Assembly: GCF_000368145.1 (NCBI RefSeq) | Contig: NZ_KB849287.1 | Span: 305,913-369,912 of the forward strand | Length of the DNA: 64,000 nt | Direction of reading: 5' to 3' | Source of the DNA: Acinetobacter guillouiae CIP 63.46 | GTDB lineage: Bacteria; Pseudomonadota; Gammaproteobacteria; Pseudomonadales; Moraxellaceae | In this document: piece after piece, positions 18,186-26,572 of the stretch | Position numbering within the stretch: the stretch's first letter is position 1 | How the letters are laid out: the number at the start of each line of letters is the position of its first letter | Notes under the pieces: generated by a model | Seen by the model: only the letters and a program-made list of their open reading frames with translations | Database searches by the model: none | What the model was told of the DNA's origin: nothing | Made by a program: the position numbers and the translations under genes

Positions 18186-18302
18186 ATAGATCGACCATGT
18201 ACGATTCAATAATACAAAGAATCAGGTAAATTTATATAGATTGCGTATGGACTACTTGTTTTTTGACGAACGTAATTTCGAAGAATAGATTTATCCATTT
18301 AA

Positions 18303-18335
18303 AAGCCGTTAGTTTTAATGACTAACGGTTTTTTA
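18303..18335 (+). terminator. Orphan rho-independent terminator
   Basis: CCGTTAGT (18306-18313), a 7-nt loop and ACTAACGG (18321-18328) followed by six T. The closest plus-strand gene ends 370 bp upstream at 17932. It therefore ends either a long 3' tail of the cytochrome b562 transcript or a separate small RNA in 18000-18330. Confidence 0.7.
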
Positions 18336-18443
18336 TTGTGAGGAGATTTTTAACGATATTGAATCACTAAACTCAGCATGATTCGGATTTGCTCATTGCA
18401 TAACAACTGTTAAGTTAGATGTAGAAAAGTGAGGAGAAATGCG

Positions 18444-19283
18444 ATGCAACAGCACCATCAGTTTGAACGTATTGCAAAAGCCATTGAATACATTAAACAC
18501 AATTTTAAAGCACAACCGAATTTAGATGAGGTGGCTGCGCATATTCATTTAAGCCCTGCACATTTTCAACGCTTATTTACAGAATGGGCTGGTACCAGCC
18601 CGAAGAAGTTCTTGCAATATATCAGCATAGAACATGCAAAAAACTTGTTAAAACAAGAGCATTCGGTATTTGATGCGACTTATGATACAGGACTATCGAG
18701 CACCAGTCGGTTACATGATCTATTTATACAAATTGAAGGGATGACACCTGCTGAATACAAAAGTGGCGGAGAAAATTTAACCATCCACTACCAGTATGCT
18801 GAAACACGCTTTGGAATAGTTTTAGTGGCTTCAACAGCCAAAGGGATTTGTTTTATGTCTTTTGTCGAGCATGAACAAGATGCCTATAGCGCACTCGTTG
18901 AAAAATTTCCTAAAGCAAGATTTTATCAGCAAGCAGATGCCTTGCATGAACACGCTTTGGCCATTTTCTCATCTGAACAAAAACCATGGAGCCAAATTAA
19001 GCTGCATCTAAAAGGTACTGATTTTCAGCTTAAAGTTTGGGAAAGTTTGCTTAAAATCCCGATGGGACAATTGGCGACCTATGCAGACCTTGCAGAACAG
19101 ATTGGAAATCCAAAAGCTTCCCGTGCAGTCGGTACTGCGATTGGCAATAATCCAGTGGCTTTTTTAATTCCATGTCATCGTGTGATTCAAGCGACAGGTG
19201 TTTTAGGTGAATACCATTGGGGAAAAACACGTAAAGCCGCAATGATTGGCTGGGAAGGTGTGCAAGTACATGCCAGCGTTTAA
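18444..19283 (+). CDS. Ada-like AraC HTH / O6-methylguanine-DNA methyltransferase fusion
   Basis: About 279 residues. Residues ~1-95 form an AraC-type HTH (LDEVAAHIHLSPAHFQRLF, later GLSSTSRLHDLFIQIEGMTPAEYKSGG). The rest is an Ogt/MGMT domain with active-site PCHRVIQ (the Cys accepts the alkyl group from O6-alkylguanine) preceded by KASRAVGTAIGNNP. It corresponds to E. coli Ada without its N-terminal zinc/phosphotriester domain, so it lacks the usual sensor. A stand-alone domain of that type lies two genes downstream. I start at the ATG at 18444 because AGGAGA lies 6 nt upstream; the in-frame GTG at 18429 overlaps that site. First gene of a four-gene alkylation-repair operon. Confidence 0.9.
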   Translation: MQQHHQFERIAKAIEYIKHNFKAQPNLDEVAAHIHLSPAHFQRLFTEWAGTSPKKFLQYISIEHAKNLLKQEHSVFDATYDTGLSSTSRLHDLFIQIEGMTPAEYKSGGENLTIHYQYAETRFGIVLVASTAKGICFMSFVEHEQDAYSALVEKFPKARFYQQADALHEHALAIFSSEQKPWSQIKLHLKGTDFQLKVWESLLKIPMGQLATYADLAEQIGNPKASRAVGTAIGNNPVAFLIPCHRVIQATGVLGEYHWGKTRKAAMIGWEGVQVHASV

Positions 19284-20007
19284 TTCACAACAAGCAACAG
19301 CGTTGCTCAATAAAATTGAGGGTTTAGATTGGGAGTCAATCCATGCTCAGATGCATACACAAGGCTACTCAATCCTTAAAGACTTTTTATCTGATGAATT
19401 GTGTGAGTTAATCAAAAGTCATTATAACCATCAACAACTGTATCGAAAAACCGTCACTATGCAGCAACATCGTTTTGGATATGGCGAGTATAAATATTTT
19501 AATTATCCATTACCAAACTTGCTTCAACAGCTTCGAACTCAGTTTTATCCCTATCTGGTTCCTATCGCCAATGCTTGGTCTGATGCTTTAAAGTTGGATC
19601 GACAATATCCAGATTCACATCTTGAATTTTTACAACAATGCCAACAAGTGGGTCAAAATAAGGCCACTGTTTTGATTTTGCACTATCAGCAAGATGGTTT
19701 TAATACCTTACATCAAGATCTATATGGCGAGGTCTATTTTCCGATCCAAATGGTATTTGTTCTTAGTCAAGTCAATAGCGATTTTACCGGTGGTGAGTTG
19801 GTGTTGACTGAGCAAGTACCACGAGCACAGTCAAAAGCCATTGTTTTACAACCTGATCAAGGGGATGTGTTAATTTTTACCACGCAGTTTAGACCCAAGA
19901 AAAGCACTCATGGCTATTATCGAGTCAATATGAAGCATGCTGTCAGTCAGGTGCGTACAGGGGAGCGTTATACATTGGGGATTATTTTTCATGATGCTGT
20001 GAGTTAA
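19270..20007 (+). CDS. 2OG-Fe(II) oxygenase
   Basis: About 245 residues. The iron site pattern is visible as HQDLYG (His-x-Asp) near residue 152 with YFPIQMVFVLSQ following, GGELVLTEQ, and a distal His/Arg region STHGYYRVNMKHAVSQV near the C-terminus. It belongs to the prolyl-hydroxylase-like 2-oxoglutarate/Fe(II) dioxygenases. It overlaps the end of the Ada-like gene by 14 bp and abuts the next gene, so it is translationally coupled in the repair operon. Its substrate is unknown; the setting suggests oxidative repair or modification of alkylated nucleic acid or protein. An in-frame TTG at 19246 is less likely to be the start. Confidence 0.85.
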   Translation: MPAFNSQQATALLNKIEGLDWESIHAQMHTQGYSILKDFLSDELCELIKSHYNHQQLYRKTVTMQQHRFGYGEYKYFNYPLPNLLQQLRTQFYPYLVPIANAWSDALKLDRQYPDSHLEFLQQCQQVGQNKATVLILHYQQDGFNTLHQDLYGEVYFPIQMVFVLSQVNSDFTGGELVLTEQVPRAQSKAIVLQPDQGDVLIFTTQFRPKKSTHGYYRVNMKHAVSQVRTGERYTLGIIFHDAVS

Positions 20008-20256
20008 ATGATGATTAAGCATGATGACATTGAGCGTTTGGCGTTATATCGAAAAATCAGGAATGCTGAAATTTTATTTGCAGGCAATCAAAAGCTAAAA
20101 ATTTATGGACGTTTAAACTGTGGTTCGGGCAAGCGTATGTTAAAAGCCAATCGGGTGTTCTTTAGTTGTGAAGCTGAAGCCTTGGCATTGCAATTTCGCC
20201 CGTGTAGACATTGTATGAAATCAGCCTATGTGAAATGGAAAAATGCAACAACTTGA
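20008..20256 (+). CDS. Stand-alone Ada-type zinc-binding domain protein
   Basis: An 82-residue protein that aligns with the N-terminal domain of E. coli Ada over NRVFFSCEAEALALQFRPCRHC (compare NVSFYANASEALAAGFRPCKRC). Cysteines are C38, C54, C66 and C69. The Ada pair Cys38-Cys42 is reduced to a single cysteine (C38) as in other single-domain members of the family, so the zinc may be held differently and the methyl-acceptor role is not assured. It begins directly after the stop of the oxygenase gene and overlaps alkB by 14 bp. Confidence 0.75.
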   Translation: MMIKHDDIERLALYRKIRNAEILFAGNQKLKIYGRLNCGSGKRMLKANRVFFSCEAEALALQFRPCRHCMKSAYVKWKNATT

Positions 20257-20854
20257 GTTTCTAACCGATCACCATGAGAACTTGCTTCCACAAGATGGAA
20301 CAGTGAATTATTTCGGAAAAATCATGGATGAAGCCATCGCCAATGATTATTTTGAGCAATTGCTAACGCATATTGAATGGCAAAATGACCAAGCGATTAT
20401 TTTTGGCAAAAAGATTATCACCAAACGGAAAGTGGCTTGGTATGGAGATCGTGCTTTTGAATACACTTATTCAAATAGCTCCAAATATGCCTTGCCATGG
20501 ACTGAAGAATTAATCGAACTGAAAAAACAGATTGAATTGATCACGGGTGAAACATTTAATTCTTGTTTGCTGAATCTTTACCATACAGGTGAAGAGGGTA
20601 TGGCATGGCACAGTGATGGTGAAACAGATCTAAAAAAGAATGGTGCAATTGCATCTTTAAGCCTAGGCGCAGTTCGAAAATTTGCCTTTAAACATAAAAA
20701 TAGCCAAGAAAAGATTGAGGTTTTTCTCGAAAATGGCAGTTTGCTGGTCATGAAAGACACCACACAAACATATTGGTTGCACCGCTTAGCCCCAACAAAG
20801 AAAGTGCATACGGCTCGGATTAATCTAACCTTTAGAACAATCGATGAATCATGA
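20243..20854 (+). CDS. alkB: AlkB-type DNA/RNA demethylase
   Basis: A 203-residue 2OG-Fe(II) dioxygenase of the AlkB family, nearer to the ALKBH2/3 type than to E. coli AlkB. The iron ligands are H123 and D125 in WHSDGE and H180 in YWLHRL; the signature RxNxTxR reads R192-I-N-L-T-F-R198; NLYHTGEEGMAWHSD is the typical lead-in. It removes methyl groups from 1-methyladenine and 3-methylcytosine by oxidation. Last gene of the operon; its 3' end overlaps the convergent membrane protein gene by 6 bp. Confidence 0.93.
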   Translation: MQQLEFLTDHHENLLPQDGTVNYFGKIMDEAIANDYFEQLLTHIEWQNDQAIIFGKKIITKRKVAWYGDRAFEYTYSNSSKYALPWTEELIELKKQIELITGETFNSCLLNLYHTGEEGMAWHSDGETDLKKNGAIASLSLGAVRKFAFKHKNSQEKIEVFLENGSLLVMKDTTQTYWLHRLAPTKKVHTARINLTFRTIDES

Positions 20855-21328
20855 TTTTCCCTCACGGATAAGCCAAACCATTGCGGCAAAAATAAAATTG
20901 ATTAAACTCCCATAGAAAATAAAATTGTAGGGAATCATGTTGAGTAAAACTTGAGAATAACTCAGTGGATAAAAGGGACACATATCTACATGCATCAACG
21001 CATCTAAAAAAACATGACTAAAACTACCGACCAAAGCACTGACTGTCGCCACTTGCCATGTGATCTGCCAGTCTGCTTGTTTGAATAAGTTGCGTAAGCA
21101 AAACTCACTCATCACTTTACCTATGGGGACTGCAAGCAAAGCAATCAACAAAGCACCAAGTAAGTTATGGGTATATAAATGGAGTGTGGTCCAGCCTCGA
21201 ATGATGCCAAATAGAGGTTCTATATCCATCAAAACCTGAACACCAGAGAAAATTAACAAGCTAAATTTTTTATTTGCAATGGCTTTACAGCTTGCGCCTA
21301 AGCCCAAATGTAAGGGAGTAAATGGCAT
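20849..21328 (-). CDS. DUF4184/YdjM-like integral membrane protein
   Basis: A 159-residue protein with about four membrane helices. It begins MPFTPLHLGLG and carries HLYTHNLLG and GSFSHVFLDALMHVD, the His/Asp patterns seen in the 'membrane-bound metal-dependent hydrolase' group (YdjM/DUF457, DUF4184). A metal-dependent hydrolase activity is suggested by the family name only. Convergent and overlapping by 6 bp with alkB. Confidence 0.75.
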   Translation of the reverse strand: MPFTPLHLGLGASCKAIANKKFSLLIFSGVQVLMDIEPLFGIIRGWTTLHLYTHNLLGALLIALLAVPIGKVMSEFCLRNLFKQADWQITWQVATVSALVGSFSHVFLDALMHVDMCPFYPLSYSQVLLNMIPYNFIFYGSLINFIFAAMVWLIREGKS

Positions 21329-21421
21329 TGTTATTGTTCATGCTTATTGTGATGTTTAAATTATAAAAAATTGCATCACCCACGGTTGTGAAGTTTGGGT
21401 GATTTTTATCTGATCAAATAT

Positions 21422-21449
21422 AAAAAAGACCGCATAGTGCGGTCTTTTA
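21422..21449 (-). terminator. Terminator of the yibN-grxC-secB operon
   Basis: GACCGCA / TGCGGTC stem with a 3-nt loop, flanked by A and T runs; on the minus strand it lies 19 bp past the secB stop. Confidence 0.85.
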
Positions 21450-21467
21450 AACTTAATTATTGAGAAA

Positions 21468-21926
21468 TTAAGCTTGGCCTTCAGCAGCAGCGCCTTGGGC
21501 ACGTTCCATATTTGCTTCAAACTCTGCATCAAAATTGATTGGCGTAAGAAGTAATTGAGGGAAGCTACCTTTCGTTACAAGATCATTAACTGCTTCACGC
21601 AAGAATGGGAACAAAATGTTCGGGCAGTAAGCACCTAAGATGTATGGAAGACGGTCTTCTTCAATACCATCAATCAAGAAAATACCTGATTGTGTTACAT
21701 CGACGATAAATGCTGTATCGCCAGCATTGTTCGCTTGCACAACAACTTTTAAAGACACTTCAAAGTGGGTTGCATCCACTTTTTCAGCAGCAGAAGACAA
21801 GTTGATGTTTAATTCAGGTTGCCATTCTTTGGTAAAAACTTGAGCCCCAGGTACTTCAAAAGAAATGTCTTTTGTATAAATACGTTCTAAAGCAAGTTGT
21901 GGTTGAGCTTGTTGTTCTTCACTCAT
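21468..21926 (-). CDS. secB: Protein-export chaperone SecB
   Basis: A 152-residue chaperone that keeps preproteins unfolded and hands them to SecA. Family segments: [23 protein letters not shown] at the N-terminus, [45 protein letters not shown] and [15 protein letters not shown]. The tail is acidic and Ala/Gln-rich. Last gene of yibN-grxC-secB, an order also known in enterics. Confidence 0.96.
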   Translation of the reverse strand: MSEEQQAQPQLALERIYTKDISFEVPGAQVFTKEWQPELNINLSSAAEKVDATHFEVSLKVVVQANNAGDTAFIVDVTQSGIFLIDGIEEDRLPYILGAYCPNILFPFLREAVNDLVTKGSFPQLLLTPINFDAEFEANMERAQGAAAEGQA

Positions 21927-21974
21927 TCTTTATTCCTTAAATTTTAAGAAGTGATTCATTAATTAAGTTGTGGA

Positions 21975-22232
21975 TTAACCAAGTAACTCATCGAGTTTGC
22001 CGGCTTTTTCTAAAGCATAAAGCTGGTCAAAACCACCGATAAATTCATTATTAATAAAAATTTGTGGCACTGTACGGTGTCGAGTTTTCTGGATCAGCTC
22101 AGTCTTAACTTCAGGTGCTTCTTCATCGAGATTGATTTCGGTAAAAGCAACACCTTTACGCTCAAGTAGAGATTTCGCACGTACACAGTATGGGCAAAAA
22201 GTTGTTGAATATACTTTTACTTCAGCAGTCAT
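21975..22232 (-). CDS. grxC: Glutaredoxin 3
   Basis: An 85-residue glutaredoxin with active site C13-P-Y-C16, TVPQIFIN (cis-Pro loop) and the GGFDQL glutathione-binding segment. It reduces disulfides and mixed glutathione disulfides in the cytosol. It lies 16 bp after the rhodanese gene and 48 bp before secB. Confidence 0.95.
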   Translation of the reverse strand: MTAEVKVYSTTFCPYCVRAKSLLERKGVAFTEINLDEEAPEVKTELIQKTRHRTVPQIFINNEFIGGFDQLYALEKAGKLDELLG

Positions 22233-22248
22233 GTTGAGCTCCTTAAGC

Positions 22249-22659
22249 TTATTTTTTAGCTTTAACTAATGGCAAGCCTTGGGCTTTCCAGTTACTGATA
22301 CCACCATCAAGACGATAGCTGTCTGCATGGCCGACTTGTTGTAAAGCACTTCCTGCAACTTGACCTAAGTTACAGATAAATACTAAAGGACGGTCAGCAG
22401 TTTTTAACTCTTCAATGTGACTGGCAATTTGACTGTATGGAATGTTGCGGCTGCCACTCACATGACCTTCACGGAAATCTTTAGCATCGCGTAAATCAAT
22501 CAACATCGCATTTTTAGCCTTCACTAAAATACCAAGTGATTGTGGTGAAATCTTACGACCACTGCGTTGTCCTTCAAAAATAAAGAACAAGATCGCCAGT
22601 ACCCCTAAAATACCAAATAAGAAGGGGTGATTCCCCATAAACTCAAACCAACGTTCCAC
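22249..22659 (-). CDS. yibN: YibN-like membrane-anchored rhodanese
   Basis: A 136-residue protein with one N-terminal membrane helix (about 13-28) and a rhodanese domain: MLIDLRDAKDFREGHVSGSRNIPYSQI, then the active-site loop beginning with the Cys of FICNLGQVAG, and YRLDGGISNWKAQGLPL at the end. It probably handles sulfane sulfur or thiols at the membrane. The start is a GTG at 22659 with AGGTGA upstream. First gene of the yibN-grxC-secB operon. Confidence 0.88.
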   Translation of the reverse strand: MERWFEFMGNHPFLFGILGVLAILFFIFEGQRSGRKISPQSLGILVKAKNAMLIDLRDAKDFREGHVSGSRNIPYSQIASHIEELKTADRPLVFICNLGQVAGSALQQVGHADSYRLDGGISNWKAQGLPLVKAKK

Positions 22660-22750
22660 AAGTCACCTAATTACAATCAAAAATTGCGTCGAGTATAGCG
22701 TATATATATGGTGATCAAAATCACCGCTTCAAGGTTCTCAAAGAAGAAAT

Positions 22751-23809
22751 TTAATTTTTTTGTTGCGCATCAGTGATTTCTTCAATTAAACGTAAATAAC
22801 TTTCATGTCGTCTGGCTAGAATTTCACCATTTTCTACCGCTTTTTTAATTGCGCACTGTTTCTCATGTGTGTGGGTGCAATTACGATATTGGCAATGTCC
22901 AATCAAGTTAGAGATTTCAGGAAAGCCTGCATCAATCTTTTCTAGGCTCAAATGCCAAAGCCCAAATTCACGGATGCCGGGCGAGTCGATCAAAGCACCA
23001 TTTTCACCAAAACGAATCAAACGGGTAGAGGTGGTTGTATGTTGTCCGAGTGCTGAGTTTTCAGAAATAATATTGGTCTTCTGCTCTGCATCAGGAACGA
23101 TGACATTAATCAAGGTACTTTTGCCGACACCTGATTGCCCAACGAAAGCAACAGTTTCGTTGTCGAGTCGTTGCTTTAATTCGCTAATATCACCTTCAGA
23201 CTGAGTGATCAGTACTTCATAGCCCAAGTCTTGATATTCTTTAATGAGATCTAAAATAGGATCATTTTCTTTGAGTAAATCTGATTTGTTTAACACCAAA
23301 AGGACTGGAATATCCGCATCTGCACATGCCACCAAATAGCGATCAATCAGCGTGGGTGCTGGCTCAGGCAGAGTTGCAAAGACAATGACGATTAAACTGA
23401 TATTGGCTGCGACAGGTTTAACTTTATGATAACGATCGGGACGCGTTAACAACGAGGTCCTTGGGTGAATGGCAGTGATGATGCCTAAACCTGTATTTGG
23501 ATCTGCTTGCCACTGAACTTTGTCGCCCGTCACTAACAGCTCTAAATTGGTTCGTGTATGACAGCGCCAGACACTGCCTAATTCAATCGGTTTCCAAAAG
23601 GGCTCTGGATCACCTTCATTGACGATGGGTTTTTGCGGATGTTGAGTAGGAACAGAAAGGGCTTGTACTTCGAGTTGTCGTCCATAATGCTGAACAACAA
23701 GACCTTCAAGGTCATTGGAAGTGTCGATTTCTTCTTGACGTGTTTTATGTTGTTTCTGAATGCGGCGTTGCTGCTGTTCAGTTAAACGACGTTTACGAAT
23801 TAAAGCCAT
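22751..23809 (-). CDS. rsgA: Ribosome small-subunit-dependent GTPase A
   Basis: A 352-residue circularly permuted GTPase: an OB-fold N-terminal domain, then G4 LVLNKSDLL before G1 GQSGVGKSTLINV and G3 DSPGIREFGLW, and a C-terminal zinc finger (C-QYRNC-THTHEKQC pattern). The basic N-terminus (RKRRLTEQQQRRIQKQHKTR) is typical. RsgA assists late maturation of the 30S subunit. It diverges from orn, its usual neighbour. Confidence 0.95.
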   Translation of the reverse strand: MALIRKRRLTEQQQRRIQKQHKTRQEEIDTSNDLEGLVVQHYGRQLEVQALSVPTQHPQKPIVNEGDPEPFWKPIELGSVWRCHTRTNLELLVTGDKVQWQADPNTGLGIITAIHPRTSLLTRPDRYHKVKPVAANISLIVIVFATLPEPAPTLIDRYLVACADADIPVLLVLNKSDLLKENDPILDLIKEYQDLGYEVLITQSEGDISELKQRLDNETVAFVGQSGVGKSTLINVIVPDAEQKTNIISENSALGQHTTTSTRLIRFGENGALIDSPGIREFGLWHLSLEKIDAGFPEISNLIGHCQYRNCTHTHEKQCAIKKAVENGEILARRHESYLRLIEEITDAQQKN

Positions 23810-23931
23810 TCATATCCTAAAAACCTTAAAAATGAGAAGGCAAAAATACCATGACAGGCGAATGAATTACAGCGAAGATGCAAGAAATTTGCTACTATTC
23901 ATTTTTTATTGGCCTAATAAGATTGCACTAT

Positions 23932-24489
23932 ATGAGCAGCACTCCGGATACCCGCTTAATTTGGATCGACCTAGAGATGACAGGTTTAGATACAGATAAT
24001 GACAAGATCATTGAAATTGCGACAATTGTAACAGATGATCATTTGAACATTTTGGCGGAAGGGCCTGTGCTTGCAGTGCATCAATCAGATGTTATCCTCA
24101 ATGCAATGGATGAGTGGAACACCAAACAACACGGTCAGTCAGGTCTGATTGAACGGGTACGTCGTAGTAAACTCACAGCGCAAGATGCAGAGCAGCAAAC
24201 GTTAGAATTTTTGAAGAAATGGATTAATCCTAAAACTTCGCCAATGTGTGGTAATTCAATCTGCCAAGATCGCCGTTTTATGCACCGTTTAATGCCTGAG
24301 CTTGAACAATTCTTCCATTATCGTAATTTGGACGTGTCTTCAGTGAAAGAGTTAGCAAAACGCTGGAGACCTGAAATTATGAGCGGTCTAAAGAAAAATG
24401 CTTCACATTTGGCAATGGATGATATCCGCGATTCGATTGCTGAACTTAAATATTATCGTCAGTATTTCTTTATCGCCAATCAAGATTAA
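23932..24489 (+). CDS. orn: Oligoribonuclease
   Basis: About 185 residues, a DEDDh 3'-5' exonuclease that degrades di- and short oligoribonucleotides, including pGpG. Catalytic segments: [10 protein letters not shown] at the N-terminus, [11 protein letters not shown] and [11 protein letters not shown] with the final His and Asp. The start is the ATG at 23932 (MSSTPDTRL), matching the family N-terminus; an open frame extends upstream to 23878 without support. Followed by a strong terminator. Confidence 0.95.
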   Translation: MSSTPDTRLIWIDLEMTGLDTDNDKIIEIATIVTDDHLNILAEGPVLAVHQSDVILNAMDEWNTKQHGQSGLIERVRRSKLTAQDAEQQTLEFLKKWINPKTSPMCGNSICQDRRFMHRLMPELEQFFHYRNLDVSSVKELAKRWRPEIMSGLKKNASHLAMDDIRDSIAELKYYRQYFFIANQD

Positions 24490-24530
24490 TCATTTGAGTG
24501 GTTAAATCTCATTACATATCAGATTGAAAG

Positions 24531-24557
24531 AAGAGGCTTTTTAGCCTCTTTTTTTGC
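24531..24557 (+). terminator. Terminator after orn
   Basis: AAGAGGCT (24531-24538) pairs with AGCCTCTT (24543-24550), followed by T residues. Confidence 0.85.
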
Positions 24558-24700
24558 TATGCATTTTGGTTTTTTAAGCTATACTAAAGCTGATGTCCTC
24601 TGACAACTCGTTACAAAAAATAGCAAGCAGTTCAAATTGTTTGCATAAAAAACGTTTTAATATCCTTATATATATTTGAATTATTACAAAGAGATTGACT

Positions 24701-25435
24701 ATGCAAAGTAATAACCCAATTTTAACGCGTGCGGAAACGTATGCAGATTATGAACAGCCAATGACTGTACAAGGCGCAATTCAAAAATCAGTTTTATTGA
24801 CTGTTATTGCGGCCATACTCGGTGTTGGAATTTTTTTCTATAGCTTTACCACAATGAATGTTGGAATTGCCTATGCTGCCGCAGTGGTCGGTGCAATTGG
24901 TGGTTTGATTCTTGGATTGGTTGCTACATTTAAGCCGAATACGGCACGTGTTTTAGCTATTCCTTATGCGTTCTTTGAAGGTGCATTTTTGGGTGGTGTT
25001 TCAGTGATCTTCCAACTGAAGTTTCCGGGCGTACCATTACAAGCACTTTTAGCTACATTTATCACAACTTTAGTGATGTTTGGTTTATATAAATTCCAAA
25101 TTATTCGTGCAACTGAAAAATTTAAATCTATTGTGATTTCAGCATCTATCGCAATTGCATTGGTTTTTGTGGTGCAGTTCATTATGCGTTTGGCTTTTGG
25201 TTCAAGCATTCCATTCTTATTTGAAAGCAGCATTTTAGGTATTGGTTTTGCTGCATTTGTTGCAGTGATCGCATCATTGAACTTGATTCTTGATTTCGAT
25301 TTGATTGAATCTGCTGCTGCACAACGTGCACCGAAAGCTTATGAATGGTTATGTGGTATTGCTTTATTGGCAACATTGGTATGGATGTACTATTCATTCT
25401 TACGTTTATTGAGCTTGTTGCAAGGTGATGATTAA
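24701..25435 (+). CDS. Bax-inhibitor-1-like membrane protein
   Basis: A 244-residue inner membrane protein with seven hydrophobic segments and a hydrophilic N-terminal tail of about 35 residues (ILTRAETYADYEQPMTVQGAIQKSVLL). The end contains LNLILDFDLIESAAAQRAPKAYEWLCG, the conserved acidic/Glu segment of the BaxI_1 group. Related bacterial proteins leak calcium in a pH-dependent way, but the role here is unknown. The start is the ATG at 24701 rather than the TTG at 24695. A terminator follows. Confidence 0.87.
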   Translation: MQSNNPILTRAETYADYEQPMTVQGAIQKSVLLTVIAAILGVGIFFYSFTTMNVGIAYAAAVVGAIGGLILGLVATFKPNTARVLAIPYAFFEGAFLGGVSVIFQLKFPGVPLQALLATFITTLVMFGLYKFQIIRATEKFKSIVISASIAIALVFVVQFIMRLAFGSSIPFLFESSILGIGFAAFVAVIASLNLILDFDLIESAAAQRAPKAYEWLCGIALLATLVWMYYSFLRLLSLLQGDD

Positions 25436-25466
25436 TCATTCCCTTTATATAGATTGATAGATTTGA

Positions 25467-25498
25467 AAAGGCGCACTCGATTCAGTGCGCTTTTTTTA
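25467..25498 (+). terminator. Terminator after the Bax-inhibitor-1-like gene
   Basis: GCGCACT (25471-25477), 6-nt loop, AGTGCGC (25484-25490) and seven T. Confidence 0.88.
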
Positions 25499-25595
25499 TG
25501 TTTTTAGTAAACTTTTAAAAAAAGATGCATTATGCAATTTAGTTATGGGTCAAGACTTGGCATTATGCTTACAAAATTGATCAGGTGAGAATTTC

Positions 25596-26399
25596 ATGGC
25601 ACAAGGACTATTGGCAGGTAAACGCTTTTTAATCGCGGGTATTGCAAGTAAATTATCCATTGCATTTGGTATTGCTCAGGCATTACATCGTGAAGGTGCA
25701 GAACTCGCATTTACTTATCCAAACGATAAACTAAAAAAACGTGTAGATGATTTTGCAGAACAATTCGGTTCTACTTTAGTTTTCCCTTGTGATGTTGCTG
25801 TGGATGCTGAAATTGACCATGCATTTGCTGAATTAGCGAAGCATTGGGATGGTTTGGATGGTGTTGTACATTCAATCGGCTTTGCACCTGCGCATACACT
25901 TGATGGTGATTTCACGGACGTCACAGATCGTGAAGGTTTTAAAATTGCCCATGACATCAGCGCTTATAGTTTTGTTGCTATGGCACGCGCAGCAAAACCT
26001 TTATTGTTGGCTCGCCAAGGCTGTTTATTGACTTTAACTTACCAAGGTTCAGAGTCTGTTATGCCAAACTATAATGTTATGGGTATGGCGAAAGCATCTT
26101 TGGAAGCAGGGGTACGTTATTTAGCATCAAGCTTAGGTGCTGAAGGTATCCGTGTAAATGCAATTTCAGCAGGTCCAATCCGTACTTTAGCGGCATCTGG
26201 GATTAAATCTTTCCGTAAAATGTTAGATGCTAATGAAAAAATTGCACCGTTAAAACGTAATGTTACGATTGAAGACGTTGGTAATGCAGCCTTATTCCTA
26301 TGCTCACCTTGGGCAAATGGGATCACTGGTGAAATTCTATATGTCGATGCTGGTTTTAATACAGTCGGTATGAGCCAGTCAATGATGGACAGCGAATAG
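25596..26399 (+). CDS. fabI: Enoyl-[acyl-carrier-protein] reductase (NADH)
   Basis: A 267-residue short-chain dehydrogenase-type FabI. The FabI-specific catalytic Y-x6-K is Y in [12 protein letters not shown] with the Lys six residues on; the N-terminus has [16 protein letters not shown] for the cofactor, and HSIGFAP holds the glycine at the triclosan-contact position, so the protein looks inhibitor-sensitive by that criterion. It performs the last reduction of each cycle of fatty acid elongation. Single-gene unit with its own terminator. Confidence 0.96.
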   Translation: MAQGLLAGKRFLIAGIASKLSIAFGIAQALHREGAELAFTYPNDKLKKRVDDFAEQFGSTLVFPCDVAVDAEIDHAFAELAKHWDGLDGVVHSIGFAPAHTLDGDFTDVTDREGFKIAHDISAYSFVAMARAAKPLLLARQGCLLTLTYQGSESVMPNYNVMGMAKASLEAGVRYLASSLGAEGIRVNAISAGPIRTLAASGIKSFRKMLDANEKIAPLKRNVTIEDVGNAALFLCSPWANGITGEILYVDAGFNTVGMSQSMMDSE

Positions 26400-26435
26400 T
26401 ATTTAGTCTATATAACAATTTGAATTAAAAATATA

Positions 26436-26473
26436 AATCTCAACATTAAGCATTTAATGTTGAGATTTTTTTA
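26436..26473 (+). terminator. Terminator after fabI
   Basis: AATCTCAACATTA (26436-26448) pairs perfectly with TAATGTTGAGATT (26455-26467), followed by a T run. Confidence 0.85.
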
Positions 26474-26572
26474 CAAATTTTAAAAAATTAACCGATCAAT
26501 AAACTAGGATTCAATCGTTTTTTTTGATTAAATATTCATAAATATTAATATTATTTTAAGTTTGATAAGAAA

